From: an uncultured Erythrobacter sp.
GTDB lineage: Bacteria; Pseudomonadota; Alphaproteobacteria; Sphingomonadales; Sphingomonadaceae
NCBI GenBank assembly: GCA_947488085.1
Contig: CANKYI010000001.1
Location: 1,373,928 to 1,437,927, forward strand
DNA: 64,000 nucleotides
Reading direction: 5' to 3'
In this document: piece after piece, positions 46,785 through 58,035 of the stretch
Layout: each line of letters begins with the position of its first letter
How positions within the stretch are numbered: the stretch's first letter is position 1
The notes under the pieces: generated by a model
What the model was told of the DNA's origin: nothing
Database searches by the model: none
The model's input: only the letters and a program-made list of their open reading frames with translations
Made by a program: the position numbers and the translations under genes

Positions 46785-49513
46785 TAGAATTGTGTTCCTA
46801 CGTTGAACGTTAAGGTCTTATCGTCATCGCCTTCGACCTTTCGAATGGTCTGTGCGAAGTCGATCCGGAACGGGCCGAAGGGCGAGTTCCAGTTGACGCC
46901 GATACCGGCGGTGATGCGAGGGGAAGGCGAATCGCCAAGGAAGACCTCGCGAATTGCACTACCCCTGCGGATGAGACGGGTGTTGGGAGTGACGCCATCA
47001 GCAGCAAGAGCATTGATGGTCAAAGTGCCATCGTCAGTGCTGATGAAGAGCGGGTTGCCAGAGGCATCAACTTGCGGAAGGCCAGTTGGGTTATCCTGAA
47101 GGATGGGAGTATCGACGCCCCACAAGGAACCAACATCAAGGAAGATAGAAGGCCGCAGGCCCAGTTCGCGAGCACCCGTGCCGAGTGGAATCTCAATCTC
47201 AGCGCGACCCAGATAGTAATTGCGGCCACCAATGGAATCGTCGCGGATCGAATTGCGATCCGTGATGAGCACCGGAGCGCCATTGTCATCAAGGACGTTG
47301 TTGTTGAACCCATCGAGGACATAGGCCTGCGTCAGGATGCGCGGACCAACGCCGCGAATGCCGAAGCCACGGAATTGTGGTTCACCCAAGAAGAACCGGT
47401 CGGTCAACAGAATGTCATCGACATCAGGTCCGCCGCGATCACGCAACGGAACGATGGTCCCACCTTCTAGCGAAAGCGAGAAGATAAAGCCGGTATTGGC
47501 GACGTTCCAGAATTGCTGTGCACGCCCACGGAACCGTGCATAGCGCACATCACCACCAAGGCCAGCAAACTCCGTGCTCAATGAAACGGTGCGTCCGCGC
47601 GTCGGGCGCAGGCGCGAGTTCAGCGAGTTATAGCTGAGGCTCAGCCCCAGAATTGAACTCAACCGATTACCCAGGGAATCGCACAAGAAGCGGCCAGCAA
47701 GCAGCGGATCGCATTCGATGTCACCATCGCCATCCGTATCGGAGAAGAACAGGTTTCTGTCTAAGCTGACTTCATCATAGTTGAGCGTGTAACTGCCCAC
47801 CAGCGACATAAATTCCGTCAGCGGCACACCGACGCGATATTGAACGCCTGTGGTTGCCTGCTCAAATGTCGTGTTGCGATCATTGTTAGTGAAGTTGAAG
47901 CTGTTGAAATCGCGCCGATACAGATCCGCACCCGCAGAGATGTTGCGGTCAAAGACATAAGGTTCAGTGAAGCTGACCTGCGCAGAGCGAGAGAATTGCG
48001 AATAGTTGAGGCTCAGCCCGATTGTCTGACCGCGCCCGCGGAAATTGCGCTGGCGGATGGAGCCTGCGAGAATGAACTGCTCGATCGAAGAGAAACCGGC
48101 GGAGAATTGCAGTTCGCCGGTCGGTTGTTCTTCGACATTGGCTTCGAGGATGATCCGGTCCGGCGCAGAGCCTTCGACCTGGCTGACCTCAAAATTCTCT
48201 TGGAAATAGCCCAGCGAATTGATCCGGGCTGTCGTCCGTTGCACACCTAGGGAGTTAAAGGCATCGCCTTCCGACAAACGGAATTCCCGACGCACAACTT
48301 TGTCCTGCGTCAGCGTGTTGCCGTTAATGTCCACCTGCTCAATATAAACACGTGGCGCCTGTCTGAGGATGAACGTGATATCCATCGTCAGATCATCAGG
48401 ATTGCGGTTAAAGCGCGGCTGAACATCAGCAAAAGCATAGCCGAAGCGGCCCGCAAGCTCAGTTAGCTGCTCGACCGTGTCTTCCACCGTTTTGGCGTTG
48501 TAAAAATCGCCGCCTTGCATGACGAGACCCGCTTGCAGCGCATCGCTGTCAAAATCGCGCAGTTGGCTTTCCACTTCGACATCGCCGAACGTGTAACGTT
48601 CGCCTTCCTCAACCACATAGGTGATGATGAAGTCGCGTTGATCCGGGGTTAGCTCGGCAACCGCAGAGACAACGCGGAAATCGGCATAGCCTTCTGTCAA
48701 ATAGAACTGGCGCAGCTTTTGTTGGTCAAAGGCAAGCCGGTCCGGATCGTAGCTGGTGTTGGAGCTGAAAAAGCGGAAGAAGCGCGATTGCTTCGTGACC
48801 ATCTCGCTTCGCAAATCGCCATCGGAGAACACTTCGTTGCCGATAATGTTGATCTGGCGGACCTTGGATTTGGGCCCTTCGACAATTTCAAACACCACAT
48901 CGACACGGTTTTGCGGCAGCTGCACCATTTTTGGTTCAACCGTCGCAGCAAAGCGGCCTTGGCGTTTGTAAAGCTCGATAATACGCGCAACATCGGCGCG
49001 CACTTTGGAACGAGTGAAAATCTGACGCGGGGCAAGGCGAATTTCCGGAAGGATCTTGTCAGCATCCAACCGATCATTGCCCTCTAGCACGATGCGATTG
49101 ATCACCGGGTTTTCTGTCACGGTGATAACGACATTGCCGGCATCATTGCGGATCGAGAAATTGGAGAACAGTTCGGTCGCGCCCAAATCTTTGAGCGCCT
49201 CGTCAGCCCCCGCCGACGTATATTCCTGACCCACGCGCAGGCGGATATAGGAAAGAATGGTGGTGGGTTCCAACCGCTCAGCGCCAGCCACGCTGATCGA
49301 ACGGATCGTGTTGGTCACCGGAGCGGGTGCTGGGGTTGGTTCAGCCGCAGGCGCAGGTTGCGCCGTCGGGGTAGCCGGAGCCGCCTCGTCCTGCGCAATT
49401 GCCGCATACGGTACACCAGCCAGCATCGTGGCACCGGTAAGCGCCATTGCCAGCCGACCTGTGGCACTCTTCGAAGCAACAGACTGAATGCCTGTCTCGT
49501 TGCATTGATTCAT
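46784..49513 (-). CDS. bamA: Outer membrane protein assembly factor BamA
   Basis: POTRA repeats, surface antigen barrel with FFLGEPQFRGFGIRGVGPR and C-terminal TLTFNVGTQF. Confidence 0.95.
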   Translation of the reverse strand: MNQCNETGIQSVASKSATGRLAMALTGATMLAGVPYAAIAQDEAAPATPTAQPAPAAEPTPAPAPVTNTIRSISVAGAERLEPTTILSYIRLRVGQEYTSAGADEALKDLGATELFSNFSIRNDAGNVVITVTENPVINRIVLEGNDRLDADKILPEIRLAPRQIFTRSKVRADVARIIELYKRQGRFAATVEPKMVQLPQNRVDVVFEIVEGPKSKVRQINIIGNEVFSDGDLRSEMVTKQSRFFRFFSSNTSYDPDRLAFDQQKLRQFYLTEGYADFRVVSAVAELTPDQRDFIITYVVEEGERYTFGDVEVESQLRDFDSDALQAGLVMQGGDFYNAKTVEDTVEQLTELAGRFGYAFADVQPRFNRNPDDLTMDITFILRQAPRVYIEQVDINGNTLTQDKVVRREFRLSEGDAFNSLGVQRTTARINSLGYFQENFEVSQVEGSAPDRIILEANVEEQPTGELQFSAGFSSIEQFILAGSIRQRNFRGRGQTIGLSLNYSQFSRSAQVSFTEPYVFDRNISAGADLYRRDFNSFNFTNNDRNTTFEQATTGVQYRVGVPLTEFMSLVGSYTLNYDEVSLDRNLFFSDTDGDGDIECDPLLAGRFLCDSLGNRLSSILGLSLSYNSLNSRLRPTRGRTVSLSTEFAGLGGDVRYARFRGRAQQFWNVANTGFIFSLSLEGGTIVPLRDRGGPDVDDILLTDRFFLGEPQFRGFGIRGVGPRILTQAYVLDGFNNNVLDDNGAPVLITDRNSIRDDSIGGRNYYLGRAEIEIPLGTGARELGLRPSIFLDVGSLWGVDTPILQDNPTGLPQVDASGNPLFISTDDGTLTINALAADGVTPNTRLIRRGSAIREVFLGDSPSPRITAGIGVNWNSPFGPFRIDFAQTIRKVEGDDDKTLTFNVGTQF

Positions 49514-49727
49514 GGAGTAAATGATCCCGTCCAACCCGTATTTGACGCGCCTGCCCCGGACGCAAACGCAAGGCGAAGTATGCCTTGCAAACCCCTAACT
49601 CAATTATCGCCTGTGCCCGATGCACGATACACGGGTCAAGCAGGCATAACGGACAATGTCAGATCGTCCGTTTCCTTTCCCCGACAAACTCCCCCTTAGA
49701 GGCAATTTGCGCGAAGATCAGCCCATG

Positions 49728-50858
49728 TTAGCTGCCAAATGGCAGTAACGACACAACATCATTCCAGGTGACGACCACCATGAAGATGAGCACAAGCGAG
49801 ATGCCGGTTCGATACGCCCACTCCGTTGTTTGCGGCCCGGCCGGTTTGCGGCGGATCGCTTCAACGGCGTAGAAAGCAAGGTGCCCGCCATCCAGTGCGG
49901 GGATTGGCAAGAAATTGATGAATGCCAAATTAAGCGAGATGAGCGCACACAAGGTCACAAACGGCACGAGGCCCAAACTCATCTGTTCACCAGAGAATTT
50001 CGCAATCTTTACAGGGCCTCCCAGCTCTTTGATCGAACGCTGACCTGTAAAGATTTGTTTGATGCCGGTGACCATCATGCCGGTGATTTCCCAGCAACGC
50101 TGTGCGGCAAGAGGAATGGATTCGAGCACGCCGACCTCTTCGAAGACATAACGCCCACCATCCGGTCCCACGCCTATCCGTCCAATCACGCTGACATTGC
50201 CGAAGCTGTCGGTTTCCTCAAGGCGAGCGGTGGTCAACGGGATATCGATCTCATCGCCGTTGCGGTCGACCGTCATAACCATGGGTCGGTCAGGGTGGAG
50301 TGCGACTTCAAGGCGGATTTCCTCAAAATCCTCAATCGCTTCGCCATCAATTGCGACGATTGTATCGCCCAATTGCATGCCCGCATCGCGCGCCACCGAT
50401 TCCTCAGCGAACTGACCAATCGTGCGCGAATCCTCGGCGCCTTCAATGACCGGGTTGCCGTAAATCACGAAGAAGGCGGCGAATATGCCAATCGCTACAA
50501 CCAGGTTCGTCACCGGACCTGCAGCCACGATCAGCGCGCGCCGCCATAGGGCCGCACTTTGGAAATTGCCGTCATTGGCCTGCAGAGGTGGAGCATCGGG
50601 GTCCGGGATGCTGGCCGGATTCATATCACCCCTAAACTGAACATAGCCGCCAAGCGGCAATGCAGAGATACGCCAGCGTGTGCCATGCTTATCCGTGCGC
50701 CCGATCAGCTCACTGCCGAACCCGACAGAGAAAGCGTCCGCCTTTACGCCCAACCATCGGCCCACGAGATAATGGCCCAGCTCGTGCACAGTCACCAATG
50801 GACCCAGCAGCAGCAAGAAGCCGACAAAATACATCCAGAACGGGGGCTGATCAAACAA
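49728..50858 (-). CDS. rseP: RIP metalloprotease RseP
   Basis: VTVHELGHYLVGRWLGVKADAFSVGFG (HExxH); PDZ; LNFLPIPALDGGHL-like NFLPIPALDGGHLAFY. Confidence 0.96.
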   Translation of the reverse strand: MFDQPPFWMYFVGFLLLLGPLVTVHELGHYLVGRWLGVKADAFSVGFGSELIGRTDKHGTRWRISALPLGGYVQFRGDMNPASIPDPDAPPLQANDGNFQSAALWRRALIVAAGPVTNLVVAIGIFAAFFVIYGNPVIEGAEDSRTIGQFAEESVARDAGMQLGDTIVAIDGEAIEDFEEIRLEVALHPDRPMVMTVDRNGDEIDIPLTTARLEETDSFGNVSVIGRIGVGPDGGRYVFEEVGVLESIPLAAQRCWEITGMMVTGIKQIFTGQRSIKELGGPVKIAKFSGEQMSLGLVPFVTLCALISLNLAFINFLPIPALDGGHLAFYAVEAIRRKPAGPQTTEWAYRTGISLVLIFMVVVTWNDVVSLLPFGS

Positions 50859-52014
50859 AGGTAGCGCTCTCCAGCGTATCGCGGGCGCATCGGCGCGCCT
50901 CGCAGTCTATCTCAAGCACTTCATTAAGCGTGCTCGGTTGCGGCGCGCTATAGCGTGCCAAAGTCGCTTCTACCACTGCCGTAATGCGGGTGAACGCAAT
51001 GTGACCGCGCAAAAATGCCTCCACAGCAACTTCATTCGCTGCGTTCAGGATCGCAGGAGCCGCCCCGCCCGCCTCTATCGCTTCGCGACAAATGCGGGTT
51101 GCCGGGAACAGTTCTTCATTGGGCTCTTGGAATGTGAGTTGCCCAATCGCCGCTAGATCAAGCGGCGCAAGCGACGTCTCCATCCGCGTGGGATAGGCCA
51201 AACACGATGCAATCGGCACGCGCATATCCGACGGGCCAAGCTGTGCGAGCACTGAGCGGTCGCGATATTCGACCATGGAGTGAACGATGCTTTGTGGGTG
51301 GACGATGATTTCGATGTTCTCAAGGCCCACGGGGAACAGGTGATGAGCCTCAATAAATTCGAGGCCCTTGTTCATCATCGTCGCAGAATCGATGGTGATC
51401 TTTGCACCCATCTCCCAATTGGGATGTTTGAGCGCCTGCTCTCGCGTCACAGATTTCAGCGCGTCGGCATCCAGAGTGCGAAACGGCCCGCCGCTCGCAG
51501 TAAGGATGATACGCCGGACCTGTTCGATATCATTGCCAGCCAAGCATTGAAAAATCGCATTGTGCTCTGAGTCTGTGGGAAGCAGCGTCGCCCCCGCCCG
51601 CTCCACCGCCGATTTCAGGATCACGCCCGCCGAAACCAACGCCTCTTTGTTCGCTAGCGCAATCGTGCCGCCGCGTTCCACCGCCGCCATGGTCGGGGCA
51701 AGTCCTGCACAACCGACGATCGCGGCAACCGTCATATCAACCGGGCGCGAAGCCGCATCGCACAATGCCTGAGCCCCGCCAGCCGCTTCGATCCCACTGC
51801 CGCCTAATTCTGCGCGCAGTTCATCAAGGCAGTTTTCATCGCCCACAACCGCGATCTTCGCGCCAAATTCGCGGGCGAGTGCGGCAAGCTCCTTGGCGCT
51901 GCAATTGGCGGTCAGCGCCTCGATTTCCCAATCGTCCCGATTGCAACGCACGAGGTCGAGTGTCGATGCACCGATAGAGCCGGTTGCGCCCAAAAGGCTC
52001 ATTGAGCGGGCCAT
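50851..52014 (-). CDS. dxr: 1-deoxy-D-xylulose-5-phosphate reductoisomerase
   Basis: SLLGATGSIGASTLDLV; LANKEALVSAG; LPTDSEHNAIFQCL; NAANEVAVEAFL. Confidence 0.97.
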   Translation of the reverse strand: MARSMSLLGATGSIGASTLDLVRCNRDDWEIEALTANCSAKELAALAREFGAKIAVVGDENCLDELRAELGGSGIEAAGGAQALCDAASRPVDMTVAAIVGCAGLAPTMAAVERGGTIALANKEALVSAGVILKSAVERAGATLLPTDSEHNAIFQCLAGNDIEQVRRIILTASGGPFRTLDADALKSVTREQALKHPNWEMGAKITIDSATMMNKGLEFIEAHHLFPVGLENIEIIVHPQSIVHSMVEYRDRSVLAQLGPSDMRVPIASCLAYPTRMETSLAPLDLAAIGQLTFQEPNEELFPATRICREAIEAGGAAPAILNAANEVAVEAFLRGHIAFTRITAVVEATLARYSAPQPSTLNEVLEIDCEARRCARDTLESATFV

Positions 52015-52015
52015 A

Positions 52016-52810
52016 TTAGAACCCGCTCATATAGGCTGGTAGGACCGCGAGCAGGAAGAGCACAAAGAAGACCGCAAGAAAGCCATCAAGCCGGTCAAAA
52101 ATGCCGCCATGTCCGGGGATGAGTTTGCTGGAATCTTTGACACCCGCGCGGCGTTTCATTGAGCTTTCGAAGAAGTCTCCCGCCTGTGCAATGATGGCGA
52201 TAACGACGCCTGCCGCAAGCGCTCCGGCAAGGCCGGTCACATCGAAACTGGGAATGACCGCGCCCGGCCCCACGTCGAAAATCTCCGCAAAAATGCACAC
52301 AATGCCAGCGGCCAGCGCGCCGCCGCCCAGTCCGGCCCATGTCTTGGACGGGCTGACCGAAGGCATGATGCGCGGACCACCAATCGCGCGGCCAGCGAAA
52401 TAGGCTCCTACATCGACCGCAACCACTGGCAGGACAAAGGCAATCAGCACCGCCCACATTCCATAATCGAGCCGCACTTGAACCATCGCATGCGCCGCCG
52501 CACCGACATAAAGCGCACCCACAAACAGCCATGCAATCTCTGACAAAGGCGATCCAGCAAAGCGGCTGGCGAGCCCGTTCCACTCCCACAGGATCAACCC
52601 GGCGAGCAGCACCACAAACCCAATCCAGAACCAACCGCCCAGCCACAGCGCGATCAGCGTAACGCCCGCCATCGCGACAGCAGAAACGAACCGCACGAGC
52701 AGGTCGTTCATTCCACCCGCATCCGGCGCGGCATCAGAGGCCGCCTTGGGGGAAACCTCATCCATCGCCTGACGCGTAATTTCGTCCAGCCGACCTTTAA
52801 CGTCCGCCAT
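52016..52810 (-). CDS. cdsA: Phosphatidate cytidylyltransferase
   Basis: DVGAYFAGRAIGGPRIMPSVSPSKTWAGLGGG; KDSSKLIPGHGGIFDRLDG. Confidence 0.96.
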   Translation of the reverse strand: MADVKGRLDEITRQAMDEVSPKAASDAAPDAGGMNDLLVRFVSAVAMAGVTLIALWLGGWFWIGFVVLLAGLILWEWNGLASRFAGSPLSEIAWLFVGALYVGAAAHAMVQVRLDYGMWAVLIAFVLPVVAVDVGAYFAGRAIGGPRIMPSVSPSKTWAGLGGGALAAGIVCIFAEIFDVGPGAVIPSFDVTGLAGALAAGVVIAIIAQAGDFFESSMKRRAGVKDSSKLIPGHGGIFDRLDGFLAVFFVLFLLAVLPAYMSGF

Positions 52811-53489
52811 AACGCCGCTCCCTTTGAGCAAAATCATTGAGCGCTTGGGATAGGTGTTCAGGCTTAAAATCTGGCCAAAGTGTGTCGACAAACAGCATTT
52901 CGGCATAGGCGGCCTGCCACAGCAGGAAGTTCGAGAGGCGTATTTCGCCGCTTGTGCGGATCAACAGGTCAAGCGGGGGGAGGTCACTTGTATCAAGCTG
53001 TGCGGTGATGCTTTCAGTGGTAATCGCCCCCGTTTCCGCCGCTTTGACCGCAGCGCGCGCAATCTCATTTTGTGCCCCATAGTTGAGCGCGACCGCCAAG
53101 GTTTGCGTGCCATTGGCCGTTTGCGCCAAAGCGTCTTCGAGCATCGCGACAATATCAGGGGCCAGCGATTGCCAGTCACCGATGATTTTCAGCTTCACCC
53201 CATTGGCAACAAATTCTGGAAGATCCGATTTGATGAACTTGCGCATTAAATTCATCAAATCATCAACTTCGTCCTCAGACCGTTTCCAGTTCTCAGAGCT
53301 GAACGCATACAAAGTCAGGCAATCCAGCCCCATCGGCTCCAGCGCGCGGACGAGCCTGCGCACAGCCTCTACCCCGCGTTGATGCCCGATAGAGCGCGGC
53401 AGGGCGCGTTTTTTGGCCCAGCGACCATTGCCGTCCATGATGATCGCGACATGACGCGCTCCAGCAGATCTGTCTGGGCTATCGCCCAT
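52797..53489 (-). CDS. uppS: Polyprenyl (undecaprenyl) diphosphate synthase
   Basis: HVAIIMDGNGRWAKKRALPRSIGHQRGVEAV; LYAFSSENWKRS; RTSGEIRLSNFLLWQAAYAEM. Confidence 0.96.
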   Translation of the reverse strand: MGDSPDRSAGARHVAIIMDGNGRWAKKRALPRSIGHQRGVEAVRRLVRALEPMGLDCLTLYAFSSENWKRSEDEVDDLMNLMRKFIKSDLPEFVANGVKLKIIGDWQSLAPDIVAMLEDALAQTANGTQTLAVALNYGAQNEIARAAVKAAETGAITTESITAQLDTSDLPPLDLLIRTSGEIRLSNFLLWQAAYAEMLFVDTLWPDFKPEHLSQALNDFAQRERRYGGR

Positions 53490-53522
53490 GCGCTTGGCTC
53501 TCCCCTACCCGTACTCAGACCC

Positions 53523-54080
53523 TCACTGAGTCAGGATTTCCTGTTCTTTCTTCGCCGCGGCTTCGTCCGCATCCGCGACAAATTTGTCAGTCAGCTTCTG
53601 GACTTCGTCCTCCATCCGCTTGCGCTCGTCTTCGGAGATTTCTTTCTTCTTCTCATCCGCTTTGAGCGTTTCCATGCCATCGCGGCGCACATTGCGGATC
53701 GCAATTTTCGCGTTCTCAGCATAGGTGCCTGCAAGCTTTGCCAGCTCCTTGCGGCGCTCCTCTGTCAGGTCGGGCATTGGTAGACGCACGGTCTGACCGT
53801 CGGTCATCGGGTTCAGGCCAAGATTGGCCTTAGTGATCCCCTTCTCTACCGCGCTGACATTCGTTTTGTCCCACACTTGCACACTCAACATGCGCGGCTC
53901 TGGAGCAGAGACAGTGGCAACCTGGCTCAACGGCATCATCGCACCATACACTTCGCAGACCACTGGATCGAGCAAGGCGGTGTTCGCCCGGCCTGTGCGC
54001 AAACCGCCCAAATCACTTTTCAGCGATTCCACTGCGCCGGTCATGCGGCGTTCGATGTCTGCCTTGTCATATTGCGGCAT
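53523..54080 (-). CDS. frr: Ribosome recycling factor
   Basis: [40 protein letters not shown]. Confidence 0.97.
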   Translation of the reverse strand: MPQYDKADIERRMTGAVESLKSDLGGLRTGRANTALLDPVVCEVYGAMMPLSQVATVSAPEPRMLSVQVWDKTNVSAVEKGITKANLGLNPMTDGQTVRLPMPDLTEERRKELAKLAGTYAENAKIAIRNVRRDGMETLKADEKKKEISEDERKRMEDEVQKLTDKFVADADEAAAKKEQEILTQ

Positions 54081-54109
54081 GGATCATGATCCTCTTTTAT
54101 TCATTGGCA

Positions 54110-54835
54110 CTATTGAGCGCCTGATTGCACGATTGTCTGTGTGCCTTTGCCCGAAAGGACGGTGGCCACATTGCCTTTTTCGCGGATGGAAAAGACCACT
54201 AACGGAATGTCGTTCTCTCGGCAAAGCGCGACGGCGGTGGCGTCCATAACTTTCAGATTGTCGGACAACACCTGATCATAAGAGATCGTGTCGAAGCGGA
54301 CCGCATTCGGATTATGCTTGGGATCGCTGTCATATACGCCATCGACGCTGGTGCCCTTAAACAAGGCATCACAGCTCATCTCCGCCGCTCGCAAAGCGGC
54401 TCCTGTATCAGTGGTGAAGAACGGGTTGCCTGTGCCCGCTGCAAATATCACGATCCGGCCCTTTTCCAGATGCCGCTCTGCGCGCCTGCGGATATAGGGT
54501 TCGCAAACGCTGCTCATCGGAATGGCCGATTGCACGCGGGTTTGTACGCCCAGCTGCTCGAGCGCATTTTGCATCGCCAGCGCATTCATCACCGTCGCCA
54601 GCATTCCCATATAATCGCCGGTTGTCCGGTCCAGTCCTTTGGCCGCGGCGGAAATGCCGCGAAAGATGTTGCCGCCGCCGATCACCAGACACACCTGAAT
54701 GCCCGAATCCTTGGCCGCCTTCACCTCTTCGGCAAGGCGCGCGACATAGGCGGGATCGATCCCATATTCCTGCTCGCCCATCAAAACTTCGCCAGACAGT
54801 TTGAGCAGGACTCGCTTGATTTCGGGAAGGGCCAT
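54110..54835 (-). CDS. pyrH: UMP kinase
   Basis: [48 protein letters not shown]. Confidence 0.97.
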   Translation of the reverse strand: MALPEIKRVLLKLSGEVLMGEQEYGIDPAYVARLAEEVKAAKDSGIQVCLVIGGGNIFRGISAAAKGLDRTTGDYMGMLATVMNALAMQNALEQLGVQTRVQSAIPMSSVCEPYIRRRAERHLEKGRIVIFAAGTGNPFFTTDTGAALRAAEMSCDALFKGTSVDGVYDSDPKHNPNAVRFDTISYDQVLSDNLKVMDATAVALCRENDIPLVVFSIREKGNVATVLSGKGTQTIVQSGAQ

Positions 54836-54996
54836 TTGGGAAAGTCTCTCCGGGTGGATTGTGAGTTGGCCAGCCCATATCCGCGCCGGGGGTCGCTGCC
54901 AAGGGGAATAGAACGCACAGCCTGTACGAATTGTGTGCGCAGATTTGCAAAGCCTTATGGTTGCGCCCGGCCACCTGTCTGCGCGAAACGAAGCGA

Positions 54997-55857
54997 ATGA
55001 TGGCTTTGTTAAAGAACCGCTGGGTGCGCGCGATTGCGCTCGTCACACTAATTGCGGGGATCATGCTAGTCGCCAAAGCGTGGTACGACACGATGCGCGA
55101 TCCCGTGGTTCAACGGTTGGTGATTGAAAGCGAGGGTCTGCTCGCAGGTTCCGAGCCGGTAACGATCGCGTTCCTCACAGACATCCATGTTGCAGGGCCC
55201 GATATGCCGCCATCACGGCTTGAGCGGATTGTGGCGCAGGTGAACGCATTGGAGCCGGACCTTGTAGCGATCACGGGCGATCTGGTCAGCGAAAAACGCA
55301 CTGCGACCCATATCTATTCAGCTGAGGAAATCGTCACACCCCTCGGCGGGTTGGAGGCTACACACGGTGTGGTGGTTGTGCCCGGCAATCACGATCACTG
55401 GTATGACTGGCCCGCTTTGTCCGCTGAGCTTGCTAAGCACCCGGGTATCACCGTGCTCGAAAACGCAGCAGCCCAGATGGGACCGTTCGCAGTGGCGGGC
55501 CTAGACGATGATTTCACCGGCAAAGCGAATTTGGAAGCAACGGCCAACGCGATGCAGCCTTTAACCGGAGCGCAAATCTGGCTCTCCCACAGCCCCGATG
55601 TGTTTCCCTCTGTTCCCGTAAGCGCCGACCTAATCCTCGCCGGCCACACCCATTGCGGCCAGATCGCCTATCCGTGGGGCGGATCACCCGCCACCATGTC
55701 AGACTACGGCCAAACCTACGCCTGCGGAGTGAAGGAGCTGCACGGCAAGACCTTGGTGACGGGCGCTGGGTTGGGCACAAGTTTGCTGCCCGTGCGATTG
55801 TTCACGCAGCCGGAGATTTGGGTGGTGGAGGTGCGGGGTATGGGGAGCCTTGAATGA
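54997..55857 (+). CDS. Metallophosphoesterase
   Basis: [43 protein letters not shown]. Confidence 0.93.
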   Translation: MMALLKNRWVRAIALVTLIAGIMLVAKAWYDTMRDPVVQRLVIESEGLLAGSEPVTIAFLTDIHVAGPDMPPSRLERIVAQVNALEPDLVAITGDLVSEKRTATHIYSAEEIVTPLGGLEATHGVVVVPGNHDHWYDWPALSAELAKHPGITVLENAAAQMGPFAVAGLDDDFTGKANLEATANAMQPLTGAQIWLSHSPDVFPSVPVSADLILAGHTHCGQIAYPWGGSPATMSDYGQTYACGVKELHGKTLVTGAGLGTSLLPVRLFTQPEIWVVEVRGMGSLE

Positions 55858-55893
55858 CCGAAAACGGGGTGGGAGCCGATGTCGAGCGCTTAC

Positions 55894-56562
55894 TCAAGCA
55901 AGCAGCCTCGCCCCGCCTTTCATCCAGTATTTGCGATAGATAAACCAGCCAGTCCACATCACAGCATAAAGCCCTAAGGCAGCAAAAATTGCGGGTCGCG
56001 GATCGTCCAAAGTGCTGACCGATCCCGCGTAAGCGGCAATACCCATATAGGGCAAAGTTCCCACCACCCAGAACATAGCAAAGCGCAGCAAGGGCATGCG
56101 CGTCATCCCGGCCATGCAGGCAGTCACCTCGGGCAGGATTGGAGCGGCGCGAGACAGCATGATCATGCCGGGGCCATGCGAGGTGAAGGCGTCGCGCATC
56201 TCGGCACGCTCGTCCTCATCTCGGATCACTTTGGTAAGCGCGCCTTCGCCCCAGCGTTGACAGATCGCATAGCCGCCAAAGGCAGCAATGGCTGAACCAG
56301 TCATGGAGGCAGCAAAACCCAACTCAAACCCGAGGAAATAACTGCCAAGGATGACAATGGTAAGTGTCGGCACAGCGACGAATAGATCAATGGCGAGGAG
56401 GCCCACGACGACAGCAATCACAGTGAGCGCAGAAAGAGTGCTCGCAGTCTCCAGCCATTCTCGCACATTGTCCTCGGTCAAGATTCCAAGCACGCGGCCA
56501 AGAATGAACGTGGATGCGAAGATCGCAGCGATGGTCAACATGACCTTGAGCAGAGTTTTCAT
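55894..56562 (-). CDS. DedA/VTT-domain family membrane protein
   Basis: VPTLTIVILGSYFLGFELGFAASMTGSAIAAFGGYAICQRWGEG; LSRAAPILPEVTACMAGMTRM. Confidence 0.85.
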   Translation of the reverse strand: MKTLLKVMLTIAAIFASTFILGRVLGILTEDNVREWLETASTLSALTVIAVVVGLLAIDLFVAVPTLTIVILGSYFLGFELGFAASMTGSAIAAFGGYAICQRWGEGALTKVIRDEDERAEMRDAFTSHGPGMIMLSRAAPILPEVTACMAGMTRMPLLRFAMFWVVGTLPYMGIAAYAGSVSTLDDPRPAIFAALGLYAVMWTGWFIYRKYWMKGGARLLA

Positions 56563-57296
56563 GAGTCACCTTTTTGCATGATAGCGTTAGCAATTGAGGG
56601 AGAGAGGCGGTTGATGACGCGCAGCAGTTTGGCTTTGCCGATGTCATTATCGAGCGTACCGCGTTCGATTCCTCGAATGATCTGACGCGCGACCTCTTGC
56701 GACGGGAGCTTGCCGCTTCCGCGTCCAGTAGTCATTGGCGTGTCGACCAGCGGGAGGAAGGCCTGCTGAAGCCGAATATTAGTTCCGTTTAGTTGCGCTC
56801 GCAGACCGCGAGAGAGATTATCGAGCCCGCCTTTGGTGGCGCAGTAGATCGCCGACTCTTTCTTAGGCACCAGACCCAGGCCGGAATTGACGTTGAGGAT
56901 GAAACTCTCTGGCCGCTTGCGCAGGCTTCCGAGCAGACCGTGGATCAGCTGAGCTGGGCTGGTAAGATTGATCGCAATTTCTGTGGCAATGCTGGCTGGA
57001 TCAAATTCATTGTCGGTGAATTTGGGCAAGAATTGCACAGCCGCGCAATTGATCAACCCATCGATCCCATCAGGACTAGAATGGGTGATTGCTTCAATAG
57101 CCAGATCAACGCTCGCCGCATCGGCCAGATTAGTCGCAATATGGACAAGTCCAGGCGACATTTGCACCGCATCCTTTGGGGGAGCACGTCGCGAAAGGTT
57201 GATGATAGTGTTGGACGCGCCAAGCGCGCTCAAAAGATCGAGGCCAACACCAGAGCTGGCTCCGGTCAAGACGATGGTTTTGTTTTCGAGTTTCAT
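56559..57296 (-). CDS. SDR family oxidoreductase
   Basis: TGASSGVGLDLL; NCAAVQFLP; NVNSGLGLVPKKESAIYCATKGGL (YxxxK). Confidence 0.92.
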   Translation of the reverse strand: MKLENKTIVLTGASSGVGLDLLSALGASNTIINLSRRAPPKDAVQMSPGLVHIATNLADAASVDLAIEAITHSSPDGIDGLINCAAVQFLPKFTDNEFDPASIATEIAINLTSPAQLIHGLLGSLRKRPESFILNVNSGLGLVPKKESAIYCATKGGLDNLSRGLRAQLNGTNIRLQQAFLPLVDTPMTTGRGSGKLPSQEVARQIIRGIERGTLDNDIGKAKLLRVINRLSPSIANAIMQKGDS

Positions 57297-57347
57297 GGCG
57301 CTAGGGTATTGCCCATGCGCAGCGCGCTGTAATTAACCGAGGTTCAT

Positions 57348-57878
57348 TTGTCGCAATTTCAAGAACTTGTGGTCCAAAATGGACGTCAGATCACATTGAA
57401 AACCGGAGACCATGCTTTCATGCAGGGGGACGATGACTCAAATGTCTACTTCGTCAAATCCGGCTTGCTAAAAGCGTATTACATTCGCGCCGATGGCAAA
57501 GAGCACATTAAATCCTTCCTCGGCGAAGGTTCGATTATTGGCAGCATGGTGGCTTTGGTGGATGGCGATCCTTGCACCTTTAGCCTAGTCGCTAACGAAC
57601 CCACTTTGGCGATCGCATTGCCTTACAAGGCGTTGGCGGACGCAGCGCAAAACGACATTTCGCTCGCCAATGCACTGGTCGGATTCCTCTCCACCTACGG
57701 CAAGCGCAAGGAACAGCGCGAATACCAATTGCTGAGCCTTTCAGCGGAAGATCGCTACGAACTGATGATGGAGACAATGCCTGAAATCTCTGGGAGGATT
57801 AGCCAAGCCGACCTTGCTGCCTATATCGGGATTACCCCGCAAGCGCTCAGCCGGATCAAACGGCGATTGACTAAATGA
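57348..57878 (+). CDS. Crp/Fnr family transcriptional regulator
   Basis: cNBD-like N-terminus (FLGEGSIIGSMVALVDGDPCTFSLVANE) and C-terminal HTH (ISQADLAAYIGITPQALSRIKRRL); TTG start. Confidence 0.88.
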   Translation: MSQFQELVVQNGRQITLKTGDHAFMQGDDDSNVYFVKSGLLKAYYIRADGKEHIKSFLGEGSIIGSMVALVDGDPCTFSLVANEPTLAIALPYKALADAAQNDISLANALVGFLSTYGKRKEQREYQLLSLSAEDRYELMMETMPEISGRISQADLAAYIGITPQALSRIKRRLTK

Positions 57879-58035
57879 GCTAAGATCTTCTGCCTTTGGT
57901 CTGATTCTGGATCAAATCCGGACAGCCGCATGTGCTCCCGAACGAAATGGCCGTCGCGGGTTTAGACTTCGGCGGTCGTGATTCTGCCTCCACTTGCAAA
58001 GAAAGCTTGAGAGCTTGGTGCCTCTTCAGACAGCT

